This document shows, piece by piece, positions 10,445 through 22,900 of a DNA stretch of 64,000 nucleotides (the stretch's first letter is position 1; every line of letters starts with the position of its first letter). The notes beneath the pieces are model-generated. The model did no database searches and was not told where the DNA came from. It saw only the letters and a list, made by a program, of their open reading frames with translations. The DNA is from Uranotaenia lowii (taxonomy: Eukaryota > Arthropoda > Insecta > Diptera > Culicidae): positions 54,321,978 to 54,385,977 of the forward strand of contig NC_073691.1 in NCBI RefSeq assembly GCF_029784155.1. Reading direction: 5' to 3'. The translations under genes were made by a program, and so were the position numbers.

Positions 10445-11218
10445 CCTACTACGGGCCGTTACATGTTTACATGTGCAAATTTTTGTGACGTTCTATCAAG
10501 CGGTTTTTGAGATATCGTTCAATACAGAAGGTCATTGAATAAATTGTTTAAGCAGGATCCACGCCGTAAAAATAAACAAAATACGGTTGTCAAATCGTGC
10601 ACAAAATATTTGGACTGCTTGTGGGGAGATATTCTGTAAAATTTCGTAATGCACAGCAAAACGAACTCTCTAGCGGTCATCTGGGAGGCCTCCAGTTGAA
10701 ACTATTCGTTGGCAGGTCTCGCCTAGATGTTCCGGAGATGAACAAAGAGAATAAATTGAAAAATGTTATGCCTATGTAACTATTGACACCATGAATACCT
10801 AAATATACCAAGAAAGTTGCCTTCAAATGCGACCTTTTTCCCTGAATAACACTTCCATAGATCCTCCAAAGTTGAAACTGTTTTTTGGTTGGATCTGTAA
10901 TTACTCGAAAACAGAGGTGAAGCTATGAAAAGTCAAATATGTTGTTTTTGTATCGAAGGAGTACCATCTGTCAAAATTGTCATAACCTCAATCAAATTGA
11001 AAGTTATGAGTAGTTTCAAAAGTCAAGCTTCAGGAAACAGTAAAAACAATAAAAAAAACTTTTATTTGGGAAAAAGGTGGTTTAAAGTATGCATTAAAGA
11101 CGGTGCACGAGGCGTCAAAAAATTAAAGTCAATGAACTTCTATATTGGACGCTATCTCAAAAATTACTTGACAGAACGCCACATAAATTTGCGCATGTAA
11201 ACATTACATTACTAGGTA
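10445..11218. repeat. Inverted-repeat element, about 0.77 kb
   Basis: The arms 10445-10538 and 11131-11218 are imperfect inverted copies. Shared blocks are GTTTACATGYGCAAATTT, GACGTTCT/GGCGTTCT and TTTTTGAGATA. The 590-bp centre holds short frames of no recognisable type. The layout fits a MITE or other small DNA transposon. I see no convincing target duplication. Confidence 0.6.
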
Positions 11219-13311
11219 GCTGCACTGAAAATTTCATCAATTTTCATTCATTCATACAAAAGTTATTAACGAAACAAATTGTTACATTTTATTCGAATAC
11301 ACTCCTTATAATAAAATAATGACGATTGATTTTATTAATTCTTTGAAACTATCCTATGAAGGTTTATAAATTTTTAGTATGAACAATTTAAAGTGCGGTA
11401 CGACATTTACATGAAAACAATAGCGTTATAAGCAATTCGCTTCAATATTTTTCACTGGTGAATGAAAAAAATGGTAATGGAATTCCTATCTCTTGTTGAA
11501 CAATTCATGGTAAAATATATATCATTTGGATTAAAATTACGAACGAAAAATAAAATCAATTTCGATTCAAATTAACGACACTCATTAAATCTTTTTTCTT
11601 TCAATATCAATAAAAATCGGTGTATTGTGCCGTTAGATATGCTGCCAATAAATATGCTTAAATCGAAACAAATAACCCAATTCAACCGGCATAAATTCCG
11701 CACAAAATCGCTGAATTCGAAAAAAGTAAAAACTATGCTGTACACATCTCCGTAAATAAAACAAATTACAACCCCAGAAGTATCGACCGACGCCCTTTTC
11801 CGGAACGGGAAACTGGAACGGAAAAACGGCACGGCAGCGGTGGCGTCCGATTCGTCACCTCTGCATTTTTATGTTTATCGCTCGTAAAGTCCGACTATAC
11901 TTTTGGTTGGCCAATTCGTCCATTCATCCACATCCTATCTGTCGACAAATTGTGTCCAATTGGGTTGATTACAAGCGAATGTCTCGGGCCGTTTCAGGGG
12001 CTTTCGGCACAACTTTCAACCGACGACGCCAGATGGCCGTTGATATAGCTGCGGTTCAGGGAAAGGGACAAAGGAGAAGAAAAAAAGTCGTAATCACAAA
12101 ACTCGCTGCAATCACCAATTATCCACTTTTCCGGCTCCGAAGCCGATTCGTTGTTCGATTCGTACTTTTTCCTCTGGCCCCATGCGAAAGATGGAAGAAG
12201 CTGCCGACATGCCTAGCCCTAAGTCTATAGCTACTAGGATACTGTACTATTGTTGGCCCTTTTATTGCTGTCGCATTCACTCACTGATTCCACCACTCGG
12301 CGAAGAAAGAAAAATATTTTCTCCCGGAAGCACCCTCTGAAACGGATTAAACCCGGAAAGGGACCCGTTACTATCAGTGGAAATGTACCTACATTGATAC
12401 AGTCTACTCGGAATGTTTTGGATAGGGTGACCGAACTCAAAAACTGAATAATGATTGGTTTCAAGATTTCAACAAGACAGAAATTGTATGAATAAATTCG
12501 ACTTTTTTTTGCATGTGCACATTTTAGGAATATTTGTAATATTCCACAAAGTTTAAATCACAGAAAAACATATATAGCGGGCCATTTATATGACAATTAG
12601 CTGACCAACTGTCAAAAATAATTTAAATACAAAAATACAAATACAAAAATTTTTGAAAACAATTTAATTTACAATTTTTGTGGGCATCATTATTAATCGA
12701 ATTTCAACATAATTCAGAAGCAACAGCTACAAAATAAGATCAACTGAAATCTCGAATTGCATGACACGGATAATTTAGTCTTATTTCTTGAAACTTTATC
12801 TCAGTTTTGTTTTAAAAATCTGAAATTTCACTATTTTTCATAAGCTTCATGGATTTTTAAATTATTCAAAAAAAATCCACTTCCAAAGCGTCAAGAGCCC
12901 GTGAACTACAATAGAAACATTTTTAGTATCAGAATACCATCGCAATCGCTCCATTTGTCTAGTAAACTTTCAAGATATGCAAAATAAAATATGAATTAAA
13001 ACTCGTCGCTTTTCTCCAGACTCCGTCTAAAACAACAATAACCTCTTTTATAAGAAATGATCCCTTTTGCTTGATACGTATGGTCATGAAATAAACTTGC
13101 ATGGGGGCCTTTTTCCCTTTCTTGTCACTTACAGCTGGAAGGAGTTAGGGTTTTTATTAACTATACCCATTTTTCGTTGCTAAATACACTCCAAATTAAA
13201 TTTCATTGCATAGAATGAAATTTTTTTTTATTATTTCAAACCTTTTGGGTTTATTTATCCCAAAATTGAAAAATTCTTAAGCTATACAACAAAACTTATA
13301 TGGAACCCCCA
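11219..13311. other. Unassigned; no supported gene
   Basis: Mixed AT-rich DNA with a more GC-balanced block at about 11570-12470. That block has open frames on both strands without family motifs. It could be non-coding conserved host DNA or an untranslated exon. I see no element ends. Confidence 0.35.
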
Positions 13312-13512
13312 CTATTTTTCCCACTCCACACCGTAGGGCAAATATTCTGTAACAAGGTTCTGACTTTTTGTGATTTTACCCAAAAATTCAGTGATCGGTC
13401 CAACTGGGCTCGGCCGGGGAGGCCGGATATTCCTCAAGCCTATGGAAACCGTTCGTTGGTAGCTTTCAGTACCGGAAATTTCATTGGCAGCCAGTTCTTC
13501 CGAGGCCATCAT
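13312..13512 (-). CDS. Possible short coding segment, unrecognised
   Basis: A 66-codon minus-strand frame (MMASEELAANEISG... to ...TEYLPYGVEWEK) with balanced base composition and coding-like codon use, in a locally GC-rich island between AT-rich flanks. I do not recognise the family. It could be the last exon of a longer gene or a gene fragment: the end just before the stop (PYGVEWEK) reads like a protein C-terminus. No signal peptide, membrane segment or splice sites could be settled. The opposite strand has an overlapping frame of similar length, so chance is possible. Confidence 0.2.
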   Translation of the reverse strand: MMASEELAANEISGTESYQRTVSIGLRNIRPPRPSPVGPITEFLGKITKSQNLVTEYLPYGVEWEK

Positions 13513-13772
13513 AGCCGTTCTGTCCTACGTTTGCACACAGTATCCGGACACTCAGCTCAGACAAGGGCAGCGTTTGAGCAAAATATGGCAAAAATTATGA
13601 TATGTTAGAGTAGTGAAGTCTTGATAATATTTTTATTAACACGTTCGTCGCCACGCTCATTTTGGAAGTTTTACTTGCCGGGCCTAAACAAATTCTCGGA
13701 ACGACAAAATAAAGAAGGAGAGCTTCCAGCTTTGCAACGTGTGGCTAAACTGAGCGGCTAACATGAGTAAGG

Positions 13773-14815
13773 CCCGAGTAGACTTTGATGCCTGAATCGA
13801 TAGCAAACAGTAACCAAACTGAGCTATCAATGCCTAATTGATAGCATAATTTAGTATCGCATTTTTCTCGATGGCAAAATTAGGTTTCATTCAAGCATCA
13901 TTATGTCAAAATATGATGCCAAATCAAAACCTAAATAAGGTTTTGATTTTTCAAAGATAGCAAAACGAGGCATCGTTCAGGTTTTATTTATTACGATAGA
14001 GCGGAAAAGTGAGATCAAAATGATAGCATTAATTGGCATTCAATTTCTTGTGATGTAAAAACAGATTTATTCAGGTTTTTTTTAAATTTAATCCAACTTA
14101 ACTCAAACAGCAAATTTGTTCATTATCAAGCCAACAACTAAGCTGCACTATGCCAGTGCGCATATTTTGAGTGTTGATTTGTCAGTGATTGCAAAATAAG
14201 GCATCATTAAGGTACCTGCTTCGTTAGTAAAATCTGGTATAATTTGGTCAAATTAAGATGGTTTAATAGCAAAATTTTGCTCTCGGTTCGCATACACGAG
14301 TACCACAGGCATGTCAACTACTGAATTATAAAAAGCTTAATAGTACACGCAGCGAAAAAGTTTTTTAGGAAAAAGGAATTTTACTTTGTTTAGTGGCCAA
14401 CCAAAGGAAAGTTACTTTGATTCTGGGACAATCAAAAAATCCTCTAATCTGTTTCCTTTATTTCAAAGAATTGAAATCTTTGAAATTAAAGCAAATTTTT
14501 TGAACCAAAGTATTTTTTTAATTCAAAGAATAAATCCTTTGTTTCAAATTTTTTTCTTTAGAATCAAATTTACAATACATTGTATAAAAAAAAGAGTTTG
14601 AATAGAATATTTTTTCAATCAATATCAATTTTTTTGGTTCATACACCAGGATTTCTCTGAGTGTACTTCTTTTAGCCATCCTTTTTGAAAGGAAGACTGC
14701 CCTCAAAACTTGTTTAACCACGTTGGTTAAAGGCCCAAATTTCGACATTGTACCACTATTATTCGGGAAATTGATTTTTCGGGGATAGCAGAACTAGGTA
14801 TCGTTAAAGTAACGA
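13773..14815. mobile_element. TIR-family 'Z' segment, left end plus degenerate right part
   Basis: Begins CCCGAGTAGACTTTGATGCC and matches the copy that starts at 19936 for several hundred bases (ATCGATAGCAAACAGTAACC and following). Degenerate motifs such as GATGCC, AAGGTTTCATT and ATAGCAAAAT repeat many times, a subterminal-repeat style. At about 14692-14800 the sequence resembles the right end seen at 18560-19021 (TGCCCTCAAAACTTG..., CATTGTACCACTATTATTCGGG) but lacks the final CTGCTCGGG. This looks like a short deletion derivative. Confidence 0.5.
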
Positions 14816-15883
14816 AGTTTACAGAAGCGAAGTTTTTAAACTAATTTTAGAATAATATGGTACATGAAGTAGGTAGCTTAGCTAGTCATCATAAATCTAT
14901 TTTTAATTAGATGTCCATAATTATGGACAGAGCATAATGTAGTGTTTATCTTTTATTTTCTTAATTCCGAAATAAAATCCTAGTGTATATTTTTTTAATC
15001 AGCAAAAATCTCTATTTGAATTCAGAATCACTTTGTTCAGATTATATTATGCGCACGCGTATAATTGACCTGCGCTTTTCATAACTCCTTAGAGCGATTT
15101 GTAAAAGAAATCTAAAATCTCTTTTCTAAACGATAACCGATATTTTATTTTATTTGAATAACTGGGAAAAATATGTTGTGAGTTGAAAAAAAAATTATTT
15201 TCTCATTACTTTTATACAGCTAAATGAAATATTTTTTGCAGTCATATGAATAAGTTTGATCATATACATAATTTGATTGTATTCCTATTATACTGTAGTG
15301 TCATCATTGAAACATTTGTGGTAAACTTAAAATTATTGTAAAACTATATTTTAACATATATTTTTCAACGAATTCAAGGCAGCGAGAGTGTACTCGTCCA
15401 GAGAATATGATGTTATAATGTTTTGTATAACAGGTTTGCAGTTGTGATTTTGAGTTTTATAAAAATTATCACTCATTGAAATTAAGGAATAATGTTTAAA
15501 ATAGTGTTTTTATTCTAATACGGCATTGCCAATTTCTACCAAACATATTTTATCAAGTGCAGAAGGATGTTTTTGATTGATTAATTTATAATTCAACATG
15601 CAAACAAAGAATGTATTTTGTTAGCCTATCCTCACCCAAGTTTTCTAATCCTCAATTCGAGTTCATTCAGTATCATATCTATCAACCTATCATCGCACCA
15701 ATAGTCGCTAACTGAAAACATGAAATAGCATTCCAGCAGTTGTTACAGCATGCTTTCATCAGTTCGGGTTGCGACAACGCAGCTGGTCGTTGCTATGAGA
15801 AAAAACCCAACCTGAATGGGGTGCGAAAAAAAGTCAGTTGATAAATACGCAACCGATCAAACATACTCACGGAAATAACGACG
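14816..15883. other. Unassigned AT-rich DNA
   Basis: No gene or element end seen. The last 200 bases (from about 15680) are less AT-rich and lead into the TATA-like site upstream of the small ORF at 15884. Confidence 0.35.
15840..15847 (+). promoter_or_regulatory. Possible TATA box
   Basis: GATAAATA lies 37 bases upstream of the ATG at 15884. Spacing would allow a start site near 15870 and a very short leader, as in many small secreted insect genes. It is an inference from position and sequence only. Confidence 0.25.
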
Positions 15884-16069
15884 ATGGTGCTTTTGGTCTT
15901 TTTAACCTTTGCCTCAGACCGAACAAGTATCACTGGGCATATACCCGAAATCACTGATCCAGCTTTGTGCAAAACAAAACATAAACAAGTGCGAGTAGAT
16001 TGCGATGATAATTTTGGAAAAAATCAGTGCAAAAGTGTTAAATTACGCAATGAAAGTCATCTCGAATAG
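15884..16069 (+). CDS. Short secreted-type ORF, antigen-5/CAP-like N terminus (fragment?)
   Basis: 61 codons. A short hydrophobic start (MVLLVFLTFAS) is followed by ITDPALCKTKHKQVRVDC and DDNFGKNQCKSVKL. The pattern DPALC...KH...C...F...C resembles the N-terminal segment of insect antigen-5 related (CAP/SCP) secreted proteins, where this cysteine-rich part precedes the CAP domain. The CAP domain is not in frame downstream. A few following bases (KGYAAPAKLN in another frame, about 16190) are vaguely reminiscent of it. Either a degenerate antigen-5 gene or a chance match. The ORF lies in DNA bracketed by ends of a TIR transposon family. Function cannot be claimed. Confidence 0.35.
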   Translation: MVLLVFLTFASDRTSITGHIPEITDPALCKTKHKQVRVDCDDNFGKNQCKSVKLRNESHLE

Positions 16070-18136
16070 TTCTTCATCAGAAGTCCCAGAATGGTTACTC
16101 CTAAGGCGGAAGCTTTGTTACTGTACCGGAGAGAAAAGACTTGACTTCGAAAATTCCCTAGATTGAGCGTACCTCCGAATTCCCAAGGGTTACGCAGCAC
16201 CAGCAAAGCTCAACAAGGCGCTTAGAAACAAGTTTAAAAGGTTTGTAAAACAGAGATGTTTCTTTTACATTATGACAATTGCCTTCTCCTAATTCCAGAA
16301 ATTAGAGCTGGGAACTGGAGTACAGGAAAACTTATTTTGGTGATGCTACCAAGAATGACCATCAAATTAACATCATTATTATCAAGCAGCACTCCAGAAT
16401 AGTATCGAACAGGTGTCACGCACCTGGTGCCCACATTGGACACACAGGACAGGAGTTAGTAAACGAATGTAACCTGTTAAAAGTTTCATAGTATGAATTA
16501 AATTAAAGGTCAGTATGATTGAAATTTGATTGTTTTCAATTACATTTTAATTATTACTGTGCGCTGATATGGAGAACAACCTCTGATGTTTCTTTTACCT
16601 CCACTCATATATCAGAGTTTACTTTACAAAACTATGAACAACGTAACATACTTTCATAATATTATTATAATTTGTTATAGGTTTTCTATTTCATTCGAAG
16701 TCAACAACAATCATCGGATGTGGTCAGTCCCAAAAATAAACCTTCTTAAGCGGCACATCAGACGTTTGGTTTGCATGGAATTGAACCGAGCTAAGCGTGG
16801 CAGATATTTTGGGAAGCTATCTGGTCAGGCCGATACAATGGATACGATTGTATGTTACTTGATCTCTAAAGATAACTGCATTTGCTTCGCTGTATTTAGC
16901 ATAATCAGAAGTTTAAAAGAAACAGGACTGTGCAGGATCTAGTTAACGATAAACAATCTCTCAAGCAATATGGAGAACTTGCTATTCATTGCAGCAGCCG
17001 AAATAAGGGAACCGTCGAACCAGCCCACTTAAGAGCCAAGATTAATTGTTTGGTTTGAATGATAATAACTGTTTCGTTAGTATACACTTAGGCGTTGTGA
17101 GAAAGATCATTTGGATTGTATAGTGAAGATTTAGTAGTATTTAGGGAATGAAAATATGGCAATTTACAAATCGGTATCGATTTTAAAATTTTTGTTGAAT
17201 GTCATAAAAAAAGTATTTCTGGTAGTTCAAAGACTGTTGAAATTCAAACGCGAATTTAGTTTATTCACCTGTTTAAGAATCGATACCTTTTTACCAAAAT
17301 CGCAACCTAAACTCATTAATGCTACTCAAAGACCCAACCTCAACACGATTACAAAATCATCAAAACTTACGCGTGTAAGTAACCAACACGAAAAAGGTGA
17401 ATAACGTTAAGTTTAGTTAAATTCAATTTTTATAAATGTCACAAAATATGTGAACATAGTGTCTAACAGTTTCAAAAAATGCGTAAAAATGAAAGCATAG
17501 TGATTGCGTAGAAAAAACTTTATATTACATAAATTCATAAAAACTTAAAGACTCTTGTGTAATTAATTAGCAATTCAAACTTAAAAACAACTTGTAACTT
17601 AATTTGATCGTCTTTCATTTTTTATGAATGTTACATCTCAATCATCGAAATGAACAATCGGTTTGTAGTATCCGTGGCACAATCATGACCTATAATTGTA
17701 AATGTTCAAGAATACGAACGTGAAAGAAGGCTAAAAAAGATTTTGTTTAAAACCAGTGAGAAACACCCACTTTTATGTTCATACTATCATTATTGTTGGT
17801 TTATAATGCAATTTCATTGCTCGAGTCAAGTTAATTCTTGAATTTAAATAAATTTGCTTGAAGTGTTTGACATATACATATGGATTTTTTGTTTTTTTTT
17901 ATGAACCAGCAATTTTGTTTTGTACATTGTTGTATTTGAATGGGATTTCAGATTTGATGCGAATTTATATAGATAGAAATGGCGATTAATTGGCGAAATT
18001 AAAAAAAAAAAACTTTTGCTATCATGCAACGTTGGCGAAATATTGGCATCATTTTCCCTAAATACGGAATCAAACAGATAGCAACGTTCGGATTATTATA
18101 TCCGAATGAAACAAGCATTGAAGATGAATGAGTATA
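16070..18136. other. Unassigned; scattered short frames
   Basis: Contains a 118-codon frame at 16586-16942 (+) and an 82-codon frame at 17156-17404 (+). I could not relate either to a family. No RNA gene or element end was seen. The tail beyond 17400 is AT-rich. Confidence 0.3.
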
Positions 18137-18359
18137 TCTCGCGTGAGCTTTCATTACGTCGTAGGAAACAGAATGTAAACGAAGAGTTTTATTAGGAAAA
18201 AAAATCACAACGCAACTTCTTTCCATTTTCAAAATTTATAGCCTGGATAACAAATGTCAAATGTCAGATACAAATTTTAAGGTTGTTTTGATGACTTTTC
18301 AGCAATTTTCTGTGAATTCTTAAAATGTTCCATACGTCGTAATGAAAACTCAAGCGAGA
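18137..18359. mobile_element. 223-bp MITE with TA target site
   Basis: Begins TCTCGCGTGAGCTTTCATTA and ends with the imperfect inverse (TAATGAAAACTCAAGCGAGA). It is bordered by TA at 18135-18136 and 18360-18361. A second family member in the opposite internal orientation is at 25280-25519. There is no coding capacity. TA duplication suggests Tc1/mariner-type mobilisation. Confidence 0.7.
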
Positions 18360-18439
18360 TATGATGAAAATCGCCTTAAATTATGCAACAAATTAAGAGT
18401 GGATAGTGGATATAATATTCAAGGTTCAGACATATGATG

Positions 18440-19021
18440 AACTATTAAACGCCAAAATGTATACACATTTTGTAGTTTTAATGTTCGCTATTTGTATGAA
18501 CCGTGAATAAATTCACTCCTTTTTTGTTGCAAAATTAGAGACGATTTTCATCATACTTAATCCGATTAGACTGTTATGGCAAAATAATACTGAATTATGC
18601 TATCATGCCCTGAATGTTAAATTTAGTATCATTCTGCCCGAATAAATTTTGGTATCGTTTTTGATATGAAGATAACACAGTGATGGCAAATTTTGCTTTC
18701 AATAAAAGCTTCTTAATACCTCGTTGTGGCATCCGTTTGGTAAATTTTTGAAGGCATAGCGATGCCAAATTTTGGCATTGAATTATACCTTATAGTGGCA
18801 TCATTATGCCCTCAAACCTTGTTTGGAAACGTTGGCTGAACAAGGCATCATTAAGGTTTCAATGAAACCTACACTTGGTATAATCGAGGTATCCATATAT
18901 AAAAAGTGAGACCCAAATTTTGGCATTGTACCACCTTTATTCGGGCAAAATGATACCTCATTTTACTTTCAAGGCATGATAGCAAAATTAGGTATTATTT
19001 TGCACTAAATGTCTGCTCGGG
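18440..19021. mobile_element. TIR-family 'Z' right-end segment
   Basis: Closely matches 23430-24030 and ends ...GTCTGCTCGGG, the inverse of the CCCGAGCAGAC left end. It carries many degenerate repeats (GCATCNTTATG, AAGGTTTCAATGAAACC, ATACCTCATTTTA). The left end at 13773 is possibly its partner, but the flanks (AAGG / AGAG) do not give a target duplication, so pairing is unproved. Confidence 0.55.
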
Positions 19022-19074
19022 AGAGCGTCACACGTTTTTTATGTGATGGAGCCTCAAAGGAAATACACCCGTCA

Positions 19075-19850
19075 CCCGAATACGGGTCCCATGGCGCCGA
19101 TTGACCGACGCATAGGGCTGAGATAAAAGATCTCCACTGCTGGCGATCCGGAGCCAGCGTCTTCACTTGCTGCCAGCCGAAGTTCTCGTCAACTGTGCGG
19201 ATTTCAGCGGCTAGACTACGCCACCGCGAACTGTTGGGCCTGCCCCTTCTTCGATGCCCATCTGGATCCCAGTCAAGCGCCTCTCTGCAAATCTCGTTTT
19301 TATTTCGTCGCAGCGTGTGCCCAATCCATCTCCAATAACGTTCCCGATTTTCGATCTTTAGCGCCCTTTGATGAGGAAATCTCTGATTGCTCGACTGGCC
19401 TAGTTCGAGAATCTACCGAGCATATCTGCTGCTTACCGCGTAAACGCCGACTGACGCGAACTCCTTCAACTGGTTTTACTGACGTGACAGATGGTCCGAG
19501 AGCCTGTGTGAGTCGGATGCCCAGTGGGAGAAATATTCGATATATTTTGACACATAACGAGGGGTGTTCGAATGTTCGTCGATTTACACACTGAGATTAA
19601 TTCATTCTTACAAATCAACTCCTCACAGACACCGACGATGTAGTTCCTCATTTTAGATCCAATTGCCAGGCCACCAAGCGCGGATGATGTTCCGCAAGCA
19701 GCGATTCACAAAAACTTGCAGTTTTCGCGTCGTTACCGCATAAAAGCACCAAGTTTCGCTCCCGCACAGCAATACGAATTTGACGTTTGAGATGAAGATT
19801 CGGATTTCAGTTTGTAGAGAGATCTGACGTCCATAAGTATAATTAGACAA
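19075..19850 (-). pseudogene. RTE-type LINE, C-terminal fragment
   Basis: On the minus strand a segment at about 19653-19850 reads NVKFVLLCGSETWC...KLQVFVNRCLRNIIRAWWP, the end of an RT and thumb region. Another at about 19350-19075 reads RYWRWIGHTLRRNKNEIC, then EALDWDPDGHRRRGRP and DRQQWRSFISALC. These are hallmarks of the C-terminal domain of RTE-like non-LTR elements. The part between (about 19370-19650) is disrupted, so this is a dead fragment. It lies exactly between a Z-family right end (19021) and left end (19936). Confidence 0.75.
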
Positions 19851-19935
19851 TACTTAGGATCGTTTGGAGCATCTTTATGCAAATGAACTCAACTTCATTT
19901 TGTCTAACATTTTTTAAAACATAAGTATTACCTCT

Positions 19936-22900
19936 CCCGAGCAGACTTTGATGCCTGAATCGATAGCAAACAGTAACCAAAATGAGGCATCAATGCCAAA
20001 ATGATAGCATAATTTAGTGTCTCATTATTCTAGATGGCAAAATTAGGTTTCATTGAAGCATCAATACACCTAAAGATGATGCCTAACCAAAACCTAAATA
20101 AGGCATCGAGACCAAAATGAAGGCACTATTTGGTTTTGTTTTTTCCAAGATGACATAACAAGACATCATTAAGGTTTCATTCATAATGATAAAATATAAA
20201 AAATGAGGTCAAAATGATACCATGATTTGGTATTCAATTTTCTGTGATGCAAAATCAGATTTATTTAGGTGTTAAAAATTAAATCTAACTGAAAAAAAGC
20301 AAATTTGTTTGTTACCGGCATAGTGCGCACATTTTTTAATGTTGATTTTTCAGCCAATGGCCAAACAGGCATCAGTATGGTTTGCTTATTTTGAAAACTG
20401 AATTTCTACCTATATAAACCTCCTACACAGATTATATCTTATACCAAAACTAGGGTTCGTTAATGTATCCTTATTTTTCAAACATTTTTAACTAGGGACT
20501 ATAACATGATTTGGCCTTCAGAATTATGTGATAATAAGCCGTGACACCATTGAATCTGTTATCTTCTATTTCCAAGAATATTAAAATGATAGCATAATTT
20601 GGTGTTCCAACAATTATTAAAAAATAATGATATAAATGATTAAAACCAGACCAAATTTTCAAAGCACGCACCCAACGAATTGACGCCTATAAATCCAAAC
20701 ACCTGATTATGTATCTCTTCTGGGTTAATTCACGATGGCGTAGTTCCTCTTTCTGCTAACAGTTCGCGATGAATGTATTTCAAAATTTTACTAACGAGAA
20801 ATTTTGAATTCAGGGAAATTTTTTTGTGCAGTTGCGTGGTCAAGAAATAAACTAAAATTTCAGTTTTGAAAGATTGATATCGGAAAAACTTCATCGGTCA
20901 AATGGGTTAAACTATTTGTTTTGGAGGTTTTATTGATGATCTCAGCATTTAATTATTAATTGATTTATAATCCAGATTTATATTTGAAAAGTATAAAAAT
21001 TCAGTGTTTTTAAGTAATCCGAACAATTGAGGCGGTTTGAAAAATCAGAATGGTCCCTCGAAAATCATGACAAGTCCTCGAAAGTCAGGACACTTGGCAC
21101 CCCTGATGGTGACCGACCTTTTCCTCGAATATGATATTGGCGGGGTTCATAGATTAATACAAAAATATAATATTTTTATATTATAACTTTTTTTTTTAAT
21201 TTCATGTGTTGAAAATTTACTTTACAAATAAGCAGCTTAAATTGTTTATCTTTATAAATGTTTTGAAGTAAATTGAATGGAATTATAAAAACGTATTTGA
21301 GCATTATTTCATTGTTCATTGAATTTCTGAATCGTTTTGAAATTCATTTAAAATTTAGTTACGCGACTGTTTGTTGTAGTGACAATCAATTTTAATATAC
21401 GAACATATCATTTGAGTTCTAGATTAATTTTTCAGTAGATCGGAATGATTATACTTTTTTACACATTAACACTGAAACACATGAATACAAATTCAGGATG
21501 ATTTCGTGGAACAAAAAAGTTGAAGTTGACTTCATTCTAACCTGTGAACTAAAAATGTTACCAAATGTTTGAGGTGAAAACGTAAACATCTTACTTGGTT
21601 GATATTAAAATAACCTTCAAATTTTCCAATATTTAAATTTAACATACTTAATTTATTGATATGTCCTTTTGTCATGTTACACCATAATTGTTGTTTACAT
21701 CTGCGATTCAAAGCGAGAAATTTGATCGAGCCTCTAGTAAACATCGGAAGTGGCATTTTATTTTTCATCGTGACAATGCTTAATCTATCCAGTGGCGTGT
21801 TGGACTTCTTATTCCTGTTCCGTACCCTGGTAGCTGGTGTTATTCGTGATGCGAAAAGCTCATTTATAGGAATTCGTTGTTTGGGGGAAACAAACCAATG
21901 CAACTTCCTCCTAGTGGCGGGCTGGAGTTTGTTCATCATTTCCGGTTCGAGGTAAGCTGGACTTCCTTCAATCAGATAATGTAGGGAATTGTCACTTCTA
22001 TTCGTTTTATTCTGGATACCGTAGGCTACAAAACAGGAATTCGGCTCTAATTCTGGAAGCTCTGCAGACTCTCACATCGTCAAGAATTACACGATTTACC
22101 GATGTACAATTTCTTCCAAACGCTGTAAGTTTCTTGAAGATTGCTGTTGGTCTTTTCTCCTTGGGACCGAGCAATTTTTCGATGGACGAACAAGATGGTA
22201 AAAGCTTACCTGAGTCGATCACAGAGGACAGTATATACTAGGAGGAATCGAAACGAAATATAAATTTCTCCGGATTAACTGGAAACGCGGGGTAAGTGAA
22301 GACGATGTTTTTTACGCTATGATGTTGAGTTAATGTTTTTTTCTATTTTAATTTGATTTAATTGAAAAATCATTTCGCTAATGTTTACTCTGCAAAGCTG
22401 CTGAAATTTAAGAAATTATTGACGCTAAATATTTTAATCACCTTTCTATATACAAAATTATAAACAGCCTTTATATCGGTGTTCTCATCCTTCATCATTG
22501 CGTTGCCTACATGAAGGCGTTTTTGTTAAGGTATACCGGGGTAAATAGAGACTGTGATTCGTACTGAGCACTTTTATAGTATTATTATTCAGATTATTAA
22601 ATTAAGCTGTTATCTAACGAATAATTGTTAAAAATATTTATACTATTTTAACAATAATGGATGGTTACAGGGACATTTTTGTTTGTAATTTTTCATTATT
22701 GTTTTCTAACTTCGTCGAGTTGATGTGGATTATTTTCAATTACAATTTTCCGCACAACTGCTGGCTACGGTAACAATATTTTTACAATTTACTTTCAGAT
22801 TAACAAGTTAGGTTAAGAAGCAATGTATCAAAATGAGAAATATATATGTTTTCTCAAAATTCTCAAATTGTGGTTCCAAATTTTACTTGATCTAAGTGAA

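Noticed and set aside
11871..12230. 119-codon frame rich in Arg/Lys
   Set aside because: No family resemblance and no promoter or splice evidence.
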